A DNA stretch of 64,000 nucleotides from CAZBDU01 sp964490725 (GCA_964490725.1 CAZBDU010000014.1:1-64000); one strand, 5' to 3'. Positions 17,714 to 26,222 are shown, counted from the first letter of the stretch. Made by a program: numbers and translations. Notes: a model not told the origin generated them from the letters alone.

Positions 17714-17737
17714 TATGATCTATGATCATAGATCATA
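17714..17737. promoter_or_regulatory. GntR operator O1, perfect 24-bp palindrome
   Basis: Half-site TATGATCTATGA (17714-17725) is followed directly by its exact reverse complement (17726-17737). It overlaps the expected transcription start of the regulator gene. Confidence 0.85.
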
Positions 17738-17742
17738 ATAGC

Positions 17743-17771
17743 AATATAAAGCATAGCGCGAATTGGGTCAA
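17743..17771 (-). promoter_or_regulatory. Promoter of the GntR-type regulator
   Basis: On the minus strand TTGACC (17771-17766), 17 bases, TATATT (17748-17743). The palindrome O1 begins six bases downstream, a classic repressor position. Confidence 0.75.
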
Positions 17772-17852
17772 GCAGGAAAGAAAAGCAATTATACACCCAA
17801 GAAAGTCAGTGAAACGAGACATTCATGACTTGACAGAACGCCGATGATAATC

Positions 17853-17873
17853 AAAGATCAGTAATCATAGATA
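17853..17873. promoter_or_regulatory. GntR operator O2, degenerate copy
   Basis: AGATCA, then AATCATAGAT, matching about two thirds of the O1 sequence and including the run ATCATAGAT. It lies about 30 bases before the 2Fe-2S subunit gene; a TTGACA at 17830 is nearby but lacks a good -10. Confidence 0.5.
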
Positions 17874-17900
17874 TGTCATCCTGGGGTCGTGATTTCCAGT

Positions 17901-18422
17901 ATGAATGATCTGGCAAGAACAACAACAGTGAAGATCAAGGTGAACGGAAGGTGGCATACCTTGACCGTCCCGGCTGACAAGAACCTTGCGAAAGTACTGC
18001 GGGAAGACCTTCAGCTTACCGGAACAAAACTGAACTGCGAGCAGGGTGAGTGTGGAGTCTGTACGGTGCTTCTGGATGGCGAAGCCGTCAATTCCTGTTT
18101 GGTCCTGGCCGCGGGTATCGACGGGGGAGAAATAATGACAATCGAAGGGTTGGAACAAGAGGGGCGGCTTGATCCACTTCAACAGGCTTTCATGGAGAGG
18201 GATGCTTCGCAGTGCGGTTTCTGCACACCCGGGATGATCATGGCAGCGAAGGCGCTACTGATGCACAACGAGAATCCAAGTCGCGAGGAGATCAAGACAG
18301 CCCTGGAGGGAAACTACTGCAGGTGTACTGGATATGCAAGCATCGTGGAGGCCGTACAATTGGCGGCGCGAGCCTACCGTGAGAGGCAAGGGCGGCAGCG
18401 CTCGCAGCCGATGCACAGATGA
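17901..18422 (+). CDS. Molybdenum hydroxylase, 2Fe-2S small subunit (CoxS/NdhS type)
   Basis: 173 residues. Two 2Fe-2S clusters are spelled out: plant-ferredoxin type CEQGECGVCTVLLDG...C near residues 45-70, and the helical cluster CGFCTPGM...CRCTG near 100-140. Electrons flow from the molybdenum site through both clusters to FAD. ATG 17901 is taken as the start; an upstream in-frame GTG (17889) is possible, as neither has a strong ribosome binding site. First gene of the plus-strand catabolic operon, divergent from the regulator. Confidence 0.9.
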   Translation: MNDLARTTTVKIKVNGRWHTLTVPADKNLAKVLREDLQLTGTKLNCEQGECGVCTVLLDGEAVNSCLVLAAGIDGGEIMTIEGLEQEGRLDPLQQAFMERDASQCGFCTPGMIMAAKALLMHNENPSREEIKTALEGNYCRCTGYASIVEAVQLAARAYRERQGRQRSQPMHR

Positions 18423-18619
18423 GCCTCTTGCATCCGGGAGGAAGAAAACGGGCAGAATTACAGGTCTGAGCGTCCCAACGGAGAATGGCGCAAGCGCCAC
18501 CGCCTGGATTCCTGGTTTCTGCCTTTCCAGTGAAGGTTGCCCAGGCTGCGTCCGGACGGTGCAGGGCAGCGGCCATAATCGGTGAATGACAACGAATCAA
18601 CTACATCGGAGGTTCTTAG

Positions 18620-19831
18620 ATGAATCAGGCTTGGAAAACAGAGGATTGGTGGGTGAGCGCTTACAACTACATACCAGAAGTCAGAAAGCAGCTGCCCCAT
18701 CTGCCCGAACGGGTGCGATTTCATGATGTCACTCTCCGGGATGGAGAGCAGACCCCAGGGGTGGTCTTTCGGAAGGAAGAAAAGGTTCGAATCGCCCGGT
18801 TGCAGGATGAGGCCGGGGTGGACCGTATCGAAGTGGCGCTGCCGGCCATATCTGCCGAGGACGTCGAAGCGGTAAAGGCAGTCATGGCGGTTCGACCCAA
18901 AGCTGAGGTTTTTGTCCTGAGCCGGGCTACGGAAAGCGACCTAGATTTGGCCGTGGAATGCGGAGTGGACGGGATCATACTGGAGGTTCCTCTGGGCACT
19001 CCCAGACTAACCTATCAGTTCAAGTCGTGGACGCGGGAGGACGTGCTCAATCGCACCCGTCACGCTTTGGAATACGCCCGAAAGAAACACCTGCAGATAG
19101 TCCTGTTTCCCATGGATTCCACCAGGGCAGAACCGGATTTCTTTGAACGGTACCTCGAGAGTATCGCCAAGGGCCCGAAACCCGATGCGGTTGCTCTGGT
19201 AGACACCACGGGTTGCCTGATCCCTCAGGCGGCGATGCACATGGTGCGTATGATCCGAGATCTGACGGGTGCAGTCGCTGAAATCCATACCCACAACGAT
19301 TTTGGCCTTGGCGTTTCCACCTCGATGGCTGCTGTGGCAGCGGGAGCCGAGGTCGTTCATGCCAGCGTGGCCGGAATCGGGGAACGTACCGGCAACGCCC
19401 CACTGGAGCTGGCGGCGGTGGCGATCAAGACCCTCTATAACCTTGAAATGGGTATCGATCTCTCCAGACTTGCGGTTCTCGGAAGAGCGGTGGCAGAGAT
19501 GGCCAGGATCGATATCCCTGCGAGCAAACCGATTATAGGAGAGCTGGCCTTTACCCGGGAATCCGGGATGGGATTGAACCTCGTCAAAGAGGCGCCTCTC
19601 GCTCTGTTTGCCATCCACCCCAGGCTCGTCGGGCGGGAAGCGCAGTACGTGCTGGGCAAGAAAAGCGGTGTTGCGTCGGTGGAAATGAAGTTGAAGGACC
19701 TGGGTCTGGCGGAACTGTCCGACGAACAGAAAATGGAAGTGGTACAGCGGGTCAAGAAGACAGGCATTGAGAAGAAGGGCCTTGTTACGGACGAGGAGTT
19801 TCGCAAGATCGTCGATGAGGTGAGGGGATAG
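18620..19831 (+). CDS. HMGL-like (LeuA/homocitrate synthase family) enzyme
   Basis: 403 residues. DRE-TIM metallolyase superfamily: FHDVTLRDGEQTPGV carries the Arg-Asp catalytic pair, and EIHTHNDFGLG supplies the metal-binding HxH. The C-terminal part (KEAPLALFAIHPRLVG, VLGKKSG) matches the LeuA/NifV/citramalate synthase subfamily and not aldolases. Members condense acetyl-CoA with a 2-oxo acid, or run the reverse cleavage. Here, between subunits of a molybdenum hydroxylase, a catabolic lyase or synthase role on the hydroxylase pathway is inferred; the substrate is unknown. GGAGG lies seven bases before the ATG. A 197-base gap separates it from the 2Fe-2S gene and shows nothing notable. Confidence 0.8.
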   Translation: MNQAWKTEDWWVSAYNYIPEVRKQLPHLPERVRFHDVTLRDGEQTPGVVFRKEEKVRIARLQDEAGVDRIEVALPAISAEDVEAVKAVMAVRPKAEVFVLSRATESDLDLAVECGVDGIILEVPLGTPRLTYQFKSWTREDVLNRTRHALEYARKKHLQIVLFPMDSTRAEPDFFERYLESIAKGPKPDAVALVDTTGCLIPQAAMHMVRMIRDLTGAVAEIHTHNDFGLGVSTSMAAVAAGAEVVHASVAGIGERTGNAPLELAAVAIKTLYNLEMGIDLSRLAVLGRAVAEMARIDIPASKPIIGELAFTRESGMGLNLVKEAPLALFAIHPRLVGREAQYVLGKKSGVASVEMKLKDLGLAELSDEQKMEVVQRVKKTGIEKKGLVTDEEFRKIVDEVRG

Positions 19832-19874
19832 GTTCTTTCAGGAGAAGATTCTTCGTTCGAACGCGAGGCAAGAG

Positions 19875-22124
19875 ATGGGCGAAAAGGCGAAAGCGGTCCC
19901 GTACTTGCAGAAAGGAAGTAGAGAAAGGGTTACCGGTGCCACCAGGTTCATCGATGATCTGGAGATCCCACACGTCCTTCACGGCAAGTTCGTGCGACTG
20001 AGCTGCGGCCGAGCCAAAATAAGGCAGATCGATCTCAGTAGAGCCGCGGATATTCCTGGCGTGGTTCGAATTTTCACCTTTAACGACTTTCCTGAGGGCG
20101 TACCGCGTTACGGTCCTCTGGTGATGGACCGGCCGGTCCTGGCGGATGGAATTGCCAAGTACACTGGGGACCCGGTAGCTCTCGTTGTCGGCGAGAGTGA
20201 ACAGGATGCCCTGGAGGGAGCCCGTGCGGTCGCAGTTGATTACCAGATGCTGCCGCCAATCCTCACCCGGGAAGCCGCTCTCTCCCCAGAGCTTGCCCTT
20301 GTTCACGATCCGGAGATGCGACCGGACAGTGTGTGGAAGAATACAAACATCATGGACGAATGGGACTACCGATGGGGCAAGGTGGAAGGCAAGGAGCAGG
20401 GCTGTGCATTAGTGCTGGAGAACATCTACCGTTCACCCTTCGTCCATCACTTCGCGCTGGAAACCCACTGTTCAATCGGACTTCCCGACAGCGAAGGGGT
20501 CACGGTGCTGAGCGCAGTTCAACACCCTTTTCTGGTCCGCCGGGTCGTGGCCACGATGCTCGGGCTGCCCCAGTCAAAGGTCCGGGTTCAGTCCATCGAT
20601 ATGGGAGGGGCATTCGGCTGCAAAGGATATCCTCAGCTGGAACCGGCTACGGCTCTCTTCGCCTGGCTGATGCAAAGGCCGTTGAAGATTCATTTGTCGG
20701 CGGAAGAGTCCTTTATCATGGCGCAGCGTGAAGCGGCCTATATTCACATACGTACCGGCTTTGATCCTCAAGGGATGATCGTATTTCAGGACATAGAAGC
20801 CGATTTCCTTGTAGGAGCCTATGCAGACATAAGTCCGCGGGTGATATCCAAATCCTGTTTGCACGCGACCGGGCCATACCGAACGCCGAACGCCAGAATC
20901 AGGGCCAGAGGGCTTTTCACGACAACACCTCCCACGACGGCTTTTCGAGGTTTTGGAAACACTCACACCGTTGCGGCTCTTGAAATCCAGATGAATGAAG
21001 CGGCTGCCCGGCTGAATATGGATCCCCTGGAGCTACGGCGGAGAAACATGCGTCGCAGAGGAGATCTCATCGTAGCCAGGGAGCTGCCGGTGGACGGGGA
21101 TTGGGCCGGTGCTCTGCAAATGGCAGCGGACGCTATTGGCTGGCACACGCCAAAACCAGAAGGCCACGGGCGTGGGATAGCCTTCGGAATGAAAAGCTCG
21201 ATACCTGGATCGGCGTCATCTGCCCGGGTGAGCCTGAATGCGGATGCCAGTGCAACCGTATACGTAGGTACCACTGAAATGGGTCAGGGCACCCGTACGG
21301 CCTTGTCCCTGATTGTCAGCAAAGCGCTGGACATGCCTCTGGAGAGGATATCCATCCAGATCGGCGACACCGGTGTGGTTCCTCATGACACAATCACTGC
21401 ATCCAGCCGGTCCGTGGTCAATATGGGCAACGCACTGACGGCAGCCTGCGCCAGCATCAAGAAGCAGCTCAAGACGATCGCAGCTGAAGTTTTCGGTGTG
21501 GAAGAGGAACAGGTGAAATTCGAAAGGGGGCAAATCCTTGCGGGCGATCGGGAAATCCCTTTGGCGACGCTCATGAGAAAGAAGTTTGGCTTGTACAGAT
21601 CCGAAATCGCAGGAGAGGGTACTTTTCAAGGCAAGAGCGACGCATCTCACCCCCTGGGAGGTCCTGCGCCCTTTTTCGAGGCTGTGGCCAACGCCGTGGA
21701 GCTTCATGTCGACTCGGAAACGGGCCAGGTTGTGCTGGACAAGCTCGTCCACGTAACAGACGTGGGAAAGGCGATCAATCCAAGACGGGCTTCCGGGGTT
21801 GACGAAGGGGGGAACATCATTGGGGTAGGCGTTTCTCTTTCAGAGCAGCTGCTATACGATCGCTCGGGAGGCATCGTCAACGGCAGCTCTTTGGACTACC
21901 GTATTCCCACCGTAGCCGATATTCCCGAACAGATGATCAGTTTGTTTCAGGAGAATCACGATGGGCCCGGTCCACAGGGTGCAAAAGGTCTGGGGGAGGG
22001 AGGCATCCTTGCGGTCGCTCCGGCGATCTGCGGAGCTCTTTTCGACTGCACCGGGATCTTGTTCACCGAGATTCCTCTTACCCCGGAGAAGATATGGCGG
22101 GCCATGAGCAAACAGGATCGCTAA
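19875..22124 (+). CDS. Molybdenum hydroxylase, molybdopterin-binding large subunit
   Basis: 749 residues, usual length for the CoxL/XdhA family. Landmarks: RVTGATRFIDDL at the start, MGGAFGCKG, TAFRGFGN, TTEMGQGTRTAL and, near the C-terminus, AKGLGEGG with the catalytic Glu that attacks the substrate together with Mo=S. CO dehydrogenase would have AYRCSFR in the active loop; TAFRGFG here indicates a hydroxylase for N-heterocycles or purine-like compounds. With the small and medium subunits it forms an (LMS)2 enzyme that hydroxylates using water. GAGG precedes the ATG by six bases. No molybdenum cofactor maturation gene (XdhC/CoxF type) is in the window. Confidence 0.9.
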   Translation: MGEKAKAVPYLQKGSRERVTGATRFIDDLEIPHVLHGKFVRLSCGRAKIRQIDLSRAADIPGVVRIFTFNDFPEGVPRYGPLVMDRPVLADGIAKYTGDPVALVVGESEQDALEGARAVAVDYQMLPPILTREAALSPELALVHDPEMRPDSVWKNTNIMDEWDYRWGKVEGKEQGCALVLENIYRSPFVHHFALETHCSIGLPDSEGVTVLSAVQHPFLVRRVVATMLGLPQSKVRVQSIDMGGAFGCKGYPQLEPATALFAWLMQRPLKIHLSAEESFIMAQREAAYIHIRTGFDPQGMIVFQDIEADFLVGAYADISPRVISKSCLHATGPYRTPNARIRARGLFTTTPPTTAFRGFGNTHTVAALEIQMNEAAARLNMDPLELRRRNMRRRGDLIVARELPVDGDWAGALQMAADAIGWHTPKPEGHGRGIAFGMKSSIPGSASSARVSLNADASATVYVGTTEMGQGTRTALSLIVSKALDMPLERISIQIGDTGVVPHDTITASSRSVVNMGNALTAACASIKKQLKTIAAEVFGVEEEQVKFERGQILAGDREIPLATLMRKKFGLYRSEIAGEGTFQGKSDASHPLGGPAPFFEAVANAVELHVDSETGQVVLDKLVHVTDVGKAINPRRASGVDEGGNIIGVGVSLSEQLLYDRSGGIVNGSSLDYRIPTVADIPEQMISLFQENHDGPGPQGAKGLGEGGILAVAPAICGALFDCTGILFTEIPLTPEKIWRAMSKQDR

Positions 22125-22195
22125 TGTATGTGTACTTCAATTCCCGAAGCGAAGCGGATTCTGCAGCAGTAATACAGACCAGGAGGAGGAATGGA

Positions 22196-22234
22196 ATGAA
22201 CAGGTCGCTGATCTTCGCATTCTCGGGGTGGTGA
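22196..22234 (+). other. Possible 12-residue ORF behind a strong ribosome binding site
   Basis: AGGAGGAGGA is followed by an ATG whose frame stops after two codons, and by a second ATG (22196) opening a 12-codon frame ending TGA. It lies in the 182-base gap between the large subunit and the transporter gene. It may be a leader peptide or the remnant of a lost gene start. Confidence 0.3.
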
Positions 22235-22306
22235 GGGCCTGCAAATGTGGGAACTTGCCTGGCGACAAGTGGAGAAGTCGTACACTACAAAGACAAGGAG
22301 GAGACT

Positions 22307-23569
22307 ATGAGTGACGAACTACACCGTATAGAAGAGGCGAATAGTGCCAAAGGCCTCAAGAAAGTCGCTCTGTTCATGGGCTTGATGGGACCTGCCTGGC
22401 TGGCAATTGCACTGAACATCGGCGGTGCAACCGTTACGACATCCGCTGTGCTCGGTTCAAAGACCGGATTCAAGTTTCTTTGGGCAATGATCCCGGAAAT
22501 ATTCGCCATTTGGGTCATGTGTATCTTGTTTGTAAGGCTTTCAATCGTCACGGGGCTCGGGCCTGTAGCTGCTGCCCGGAAGTACTTGGGCAAGGCCGCC
22601 GGTTGGATCACGGCGGTATCCGTATTTATTGTGAATATCGTATTCCACGCGCTAATGTACGCATTGATCGGCGCTGCAGTGGCTGCAATATTTGGAGTCG
22701 ATCCAAGGCTTGCAGCTGCGATCGGATTCGGATTCGTTTTGATCATCGTATTCAGCCCCAGGAAAGCCAGCTACATAAGGGCTATTGAGACAGTTCTGCG
22801 TGTGCTCGTCTGGGTTCTTCTAGCCTCCTTTGTCGTCGTGTTGTTCATGGTCAAGATTGACTGGGGCGGTTTTCTCCGGGGGTTCATTCCGAGCATGCCG
22901 GCAGGATCCGGCGAGGCAATCAGCCTCATAGGCGTATTGGGAGCGGCCATCGCCATTAATGTGCCGGTGCTGGCCGCTTATGGAGCCACTCAGCGCAAGT
23001 GGCGGCATCAATCGCGGCAGTTGAGCGTGTTCGAGCTTACCTACACGAACGTCATTCTGCTTATCGTGCAATTCGTGATTATCATGGTTTTCGGCTCAAC
23101 TCTGTTCTTGACGGGCGATGTGCCGGGCGGCGCAATTGGAGCAGCAAAAGCGCTTGAACCCTTCGCAGGACGGGCATCGGTTTACCTGTTTGGGATCGGA
23201 CTTCTCGGCGCGGTTTTCACCAGCATGGTATCGCAGGTACTCATTTCCGGTTTTCTCATTTCTGACGTGTTTGGCTGGGAAGTGGACGCGAGCTCTACTC
23301 GATTCAAGATTTCCGAGCTGGTCGTAACTTTTCTGGGATTCAGCGCTCCCTTATTTGGATGGAACGCTTTCTCCATAGTGGTGTATGGGTCTGGCTTCAA
23401 CATCACCTTCGCGCCGGTTCTGGTAGTCTTCTGGCTTGTCATGGCCAATCGGGACAGCGTGATGTCCCAGCTGAAGGCTCGACCGTGGTTGAATGTCAGT
23501 GTGATCATTGGCACTGCAATAGCTCTTGTTTCGACTGTTCGATACTGGGTCGGAATCTTCGGGGGGTGA
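22307..23569 (+). CDS. Nramp-fold membrane transporter lacking metal-ligand motifs
   Basis: 420 residues, about eleven membrane helices. Overall pattern is SLC11/Nramp (LMGPAWLAIALNIGGATVTTSAVLGSKTG at helix 1). Metal-transporting Nramps have DPGN in helix 1 and MPH in helix 6; here helix 1 reads NIGGA and helix 6 AINVPVLAAYGATQRK, so neither ligand set is present. A function other than Mn/Fe uptake is therefore likely, most simply uptake of the organic substrate of the neighbouring hydroxylase; this is inference. Start 22307 has AAGGAGGAG six bases upstream; an upstream in-frame start lacks one. Confidence 0.8.
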   Translation: MSDELHRIEEANSAKGLKKVALFMGLMGPAWLAIALNIGGATVTTSAVLGSKTGFKFLWAMIPEIFAIWVMCILFVRLSIVTGLGPVAAARKYLGKAAGWITAVSVFIVNIVFHALMYALIGAAVAAIFGVDPRLAAAIGFGFVLIIVFSPRKASYIRAIETVLRVLVWVLLASFVVVLFMVKIDWGGFLRGFIPSMPAGSGEAISLIGVLGAAIAINVPVLAAYGATQRKWRHQSRQLSVFELTYTNVILLIVQFVIIMVFGSTLFLTGDVPGGAIGAAKALEPFAGRASVYLFGIGLLGAVFTSMVSQVLISGFLISDVFGWEVDASSTRFKISELVVTFLGFSAPLFGWNAFSIVVYGSGFNITFAPVLVVFWLVMANRDSVMSQLKARPWLNVSVIIGTAIALVSTVRYWVGIFGG

Positions 23570-23626
23570 TTGAGCGAACGGCATTCCTCGGAACGGCAAT
23601 CGACCTCTTTCTGAGAGAGCTTCAAG

Positions 23627-23662
23627 GCGGGAGGATTCACCGGCATCCTGCCGTCCTCCCGC
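23627..23662 (+). terminator. Stem-loop after the transporter gene
   Basis: GCGGGAGGA (23627-23635) pairs with TCCTCCCGC (23654-23662) around an 18-base loop, followed by TTCATT. The stem is strong, but the T-tract is poor, so partial termination or mRNA processing is possible. Confidence 0.4.
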
Positions 23663-23731
23663 TTCATTGGAGCTCATTCATGTTTGTCCCCTCGAGTTTC
23701 CAGACTTTCAGCATAGAAGGAGAAGGAAATA

Positions 23732-25657
23732 ATGTTTGAACACCTGTTCTCCCCGGCAAAGATTGGAAGCTTGGGAGTGCCCAACCGTCTTGTCGTACCG
23801 GCGATGGTACTCAATTACTGTCAGGAGGATGGCTTCCCGACCGAACGCTATCTGGAGTACCACGAGGCGAAAGCCAAGGGTGGCTGGGGATTGATAATCA
23901 CTCAGGACTACGCCATCGAGCCGAAAGGAAAGGGCTACACCCACATTCCAGGGCTTTGGGCCGACGAACAAATCGAGCCTCATTCCGAGCTTACCCGGAG
24001 GGTGCACAGATGCGGCGGGAGGATCGCCGCTCAGATCTATCACGCAGGAAGGCAGACGAATCACGAGATCATCGGAACCCAGCCGGTGGCGCCTTCACCG
24101 ATCCCATGTCCGGCCAAGAAGGAGATGCCTCGCGAGCTTGCGATTCTTGAAATAGAGCGCCTGGTCGAGAGGTTCGGTGACTGTGCCCTGAGAGCAAAAA
24201 AGGCAGGATTCGACGCGCTGGAAATCCACGGCGGTCACGGTTATCTGATCGCTCAGTTCCTGTCCGCCTACTCTAACAAACGCGGAGACAAGTATGGGGG
24301 AAACCTCTACAATCGCGCCAGATTCGCACTGGAAGTCATTGCCGATGTCCGGGCCAAGGTGGGGGAGGACTTTCCATTGATCTTTCGTTTTTCCGGAGAC
24401 GAGTACATCCCGGGCGGAAGAACCATTGAAGAGACCAAGGCGATTGCCATGATGCTGCAGGAAGCCGGCGTGGATGCTCTTCACATAACCGCAGGGGTGT
24501 ACGGGAGCAGGCACACAATTGTACCTCCGGCTCGCATGGCCCACGGCGTGAATGTGCATCTTGCCGCTTCGGTAAAAGGCGCAGTCTCTGTGCCTGTCAT
24601 CGCGGTTGGCTGGATCAACGATCCGTTCATAGCCGAGGCGATCGTCGCTTCCGGAGAGGCAGCCTTCGTGGCCATGGGGAGAGCCTCGTTGGCCGACCCC
24701 GAGTTGCCGAACAAGAGCCTGGCGCGCAGGTTCGAGGACATCATCTACTGCATCGGCTGTATGCAGGGATGTACGGAAAAGATCCGTAAACAAGGAGCTC
24801 CCGGCGGCTGCATGCTGAATCCTCGGACCGGCAGAGAGAAAGAGTACACGGTCACGCCTGCCGAGAAAAGAAAGAGAATATTCATCGCTGGCGGCGGCGT
24901 TGCCGGCATGGAAGCCGCCATCGTGGCGGCGCAGCGAGGGCACGAAGTTCACCTTTTTGAGAAAGAGGAGAAGCTCGGCGGGCAGTTTGCCCATGCAGCT
25001 GTTGCGCCAGGAAAAGGCGAGATCGGCAGCTTCATTGCCTGGCAGCAGACACAACTGGGCAAGCTGGGTGTATCCATTCATCTGGGATCAGAACTTGGTG
25101 TTGAAACCGTTCGATCGGGACACCCCGACGCAGTGATCGTGGCAACGGGCAGCAAGCCTGTGGTTTCTGAAATCCCTGGAGCCGATCTGCCCCATGTTGT
25201 CAACGCCGTGGATGTTCTTGCCGGCAAGGTCGCTGTCGGAGAACGGGTGGTTATTGTTGGCGGAGGGATGGTCGGGTCGGAGACCGCGAATCATCTGGCC
25301 AATCACGACAAGAGCGTCACAATTGTCGAGACCCAATCGGAGATCGCCACCGACGAAGAGACCAACAGCAGAATACTTCTGCTGAAGGACCTGGAGGAGC
25401 GCAGGGTCAACGTCTTGACCGGCGTCTCCGTCAAGAAGTTCCTGAGAGACTATGTAATTGCGGAAAGGGAAGGAAACGAGCTCAGACTTGGACCAGCGGA
25501 CAGCGTCGTCCTGGCGCTCGGCTCGAAATCCGACAACCAGGTGTTGAAGGAATTGGAAGGCAGAGTGCCCGTCCTTCGCTGCATCGGTGATGCTCTGGAG
25601 GTACGCAAAGCGCTGGAGGGTATCGAGGAAGGATACAAGGTGGCGCTGGAGATATAG
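23732..25657 (+). CDS. Fe-S/FMN/FAD ene-reductase (2,4-dienoyl-CoA/enoate reductase type)
   Basis: 641 residues. Residues 1-~340: OYE barrel (LFSPAKIGSLGVPNRLVVPAM, DALEIHGGHGYLIAQFL, SNKRGDKYGGN). Then a 4Fe-4S motif CIGCMQGC with a fourth Cys 13 residues on. Residues ~385-641: two dinucleotide folds (FIAGGGVAGMEAAI for FAD, VVIVGGGMVGSETANHL for NAD(P)H). NAD(P)H reduces FAD, and electrons pass through the cluster to FMN to reduce an activated C=C bond. Clear ribosome binding site GGAGAAGGAAATA. Last gene of the island; it would reduce an unsaturated intermediate after hydroxylation. No specific substrate can be named. Confidence 0.85.
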   Translation: MFEHLFSPAKIGSLGVPNRLVVPAMVLNYCQEDGFPTERYLEYHEAKAKGGWGLIITQDYAIEPKGKGYTHIPGLWADEQIEPHSELTRRVHRCGGRIAAQIYHAGRQTNHEIIGTQPVAPSPIPCPAKKEMPRELAILEIERLVERFGDCALRAKKAGFDALEIHGGHGYLIAQFLSAYSNKRGDKYGGNLYNRARFALEVIADVRAKVGEDFPLIFRFSGDEYIPGGRTIEETKAIAMMLQEAGVDALHITAGVYGSRHTIVPPARMAHGVNVHLAASVKGAVSVPVIAVGWINDPFIAEAIVASGEAAFVAMGRASLADPELPNKSLARRFEDIIYCIGCMQGCTEKIRKQGAPGGCMLNPRTGREKEYTVTPAEKRKRIFIAGGGVAGMEAAIVAAQRGHEVHLFEKEEKLGGQFAHAAVAPGKGEIGSFIAWQQTQLGKLGVSIHLGSELGVETVRSGHPDAVIVATGSKPVVSEIPGADLPHVVNAVDVLAGKVAVGERVVIVGGGMVGSETANHLANHDKSVTIVETQSEIATDEETNSRILLLKDLEERRVNVLTGVSVKKFLRDYVIAEREGNELRLGPADSVVLALGSKSDNQVLKELEGRVPVLRCIGDALEVRKALEGIEEGYKVALEI

Positions 25658-25789
25658 CACAAACGCTTGACTGTTGCTCGGCCCGGGCCGAGGCCGTTCC
25701 GGCCTTTTCGATCGCAGCCCGCCAGGCCCTCTCCCAATACATCGCTCGGCCCCTCTGTCCCTGAAGAAAATCGACAGACCTTCTGCCCG

Positions 25790-25860
25790 GCGCACGGTAA
25801 CGTTTGGCCTCTGATGCAGCGTGCCGGGCCACCGCCAGGCCGCCATGGGCGGAGGAGCTT
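25790..25860 (+). pseudogene. Cupredoxin C-terminal relic
   Basis: Matches the type-1 copper loop of the gene at 14461-16102 (ACGTTT..CT, then 20 identical bases) but carries TGA where the conserved Trp of FWCSVPGH should be, and nothing of the domain upstream. Only the loop survives. Confidence 0.6.
25815..25834 (+). repeat. 20-bp direct repeat, right copy
   Basis: Identical to 15770-15789. It lies just outside the right end of the AT-richer island. Confidence 0.75.
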
Positions 25861-26174
25861 CACCTCGCGCTGCGGCCCGGGCTGAGGCAACCGGGGCTGC
25901 AGAGGAAGGCAGGGATGGGAGGCGTTTGCCTGCCTGGCACAGGGTCAGTATGTTTGGGTGGATGCCACGGGGTGGTTTCGGGCGAGGACATCTCTACGGG
26001 CTGCCTGCGAGCGATCGGGTCGCCGAGGGCGAATCGCTTGCTGGCGCTCTCGCCGGCGGCCGCGCTGCCGGGCCAAAGGAGCGCCCAGGGCACGTCCTTC
26101 AACCCGGAGGCGGAAAAACCCGCGCCGTCTATCTGCTCGAAGAAAACGGGTGCCGTGCCATCGGCGCCCCCGCG

Positions 26175-26208
26175 GGATGATCCAGGATAACGGATGATCC
26201 AGGATAAC
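26175..26208 (+). repeat. Perfect tandem repeat, 2 x 17 bp
   Basis: The unit GGATGATCCAGGATAAC occurs twice without a gap (26175-26191, 26192-26208), ending 14 bases before the GTG of the Met-rich protein and just before its AAGGAG. It could be a double binding site or a slippage product. Confidence 0.7.
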
Positions 26209-26222
26209 GAAGGAGCTCTACA

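Larger units (their letters stand above)
25658..26222. other. Non-coding stretch with a dead cupredoxin fragment
   Basis: 565 bases without a sound gene. At 25790-25860 the plus strand reads TVTFGL, a TGA stop in place of Trp, then CSVPGHRQA: a decayed copy of the cupredoxin end at 15750-15800. The right copy of the 20-bp repeat is inside it. GC content returns to that of the flanks. An ATG at 25950 opens a 76-codon frame (MFGWMPRGGFGRGHLYG...) with only a weak AGGG upstream; I do not recognise it and give it little weight. Confidence 0.5.

Noticed and set aside
19875..22124. Aerobic CO dehydrogenase large subunit
   Set aside because: The CO dehydrogenase loop AYRCSFR is not present; TAFRGFG is the xanthine-dehydrogenase-type pattern.
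22307..23569. Mn/Fe Nramp (MntH) annotation
   Set aside because: DPGN and MPH motifs are missing.
25950..26180. 76-codon frame as a gene
   Set aside because: Weak ribosome binding site, no recognisable motif, and it lies in decayed sequence.
26175..26208. Two-unit repeat as a CRISPR remnant
   Set aside because: Units are directly abutted without spacers and no cas genes are present.
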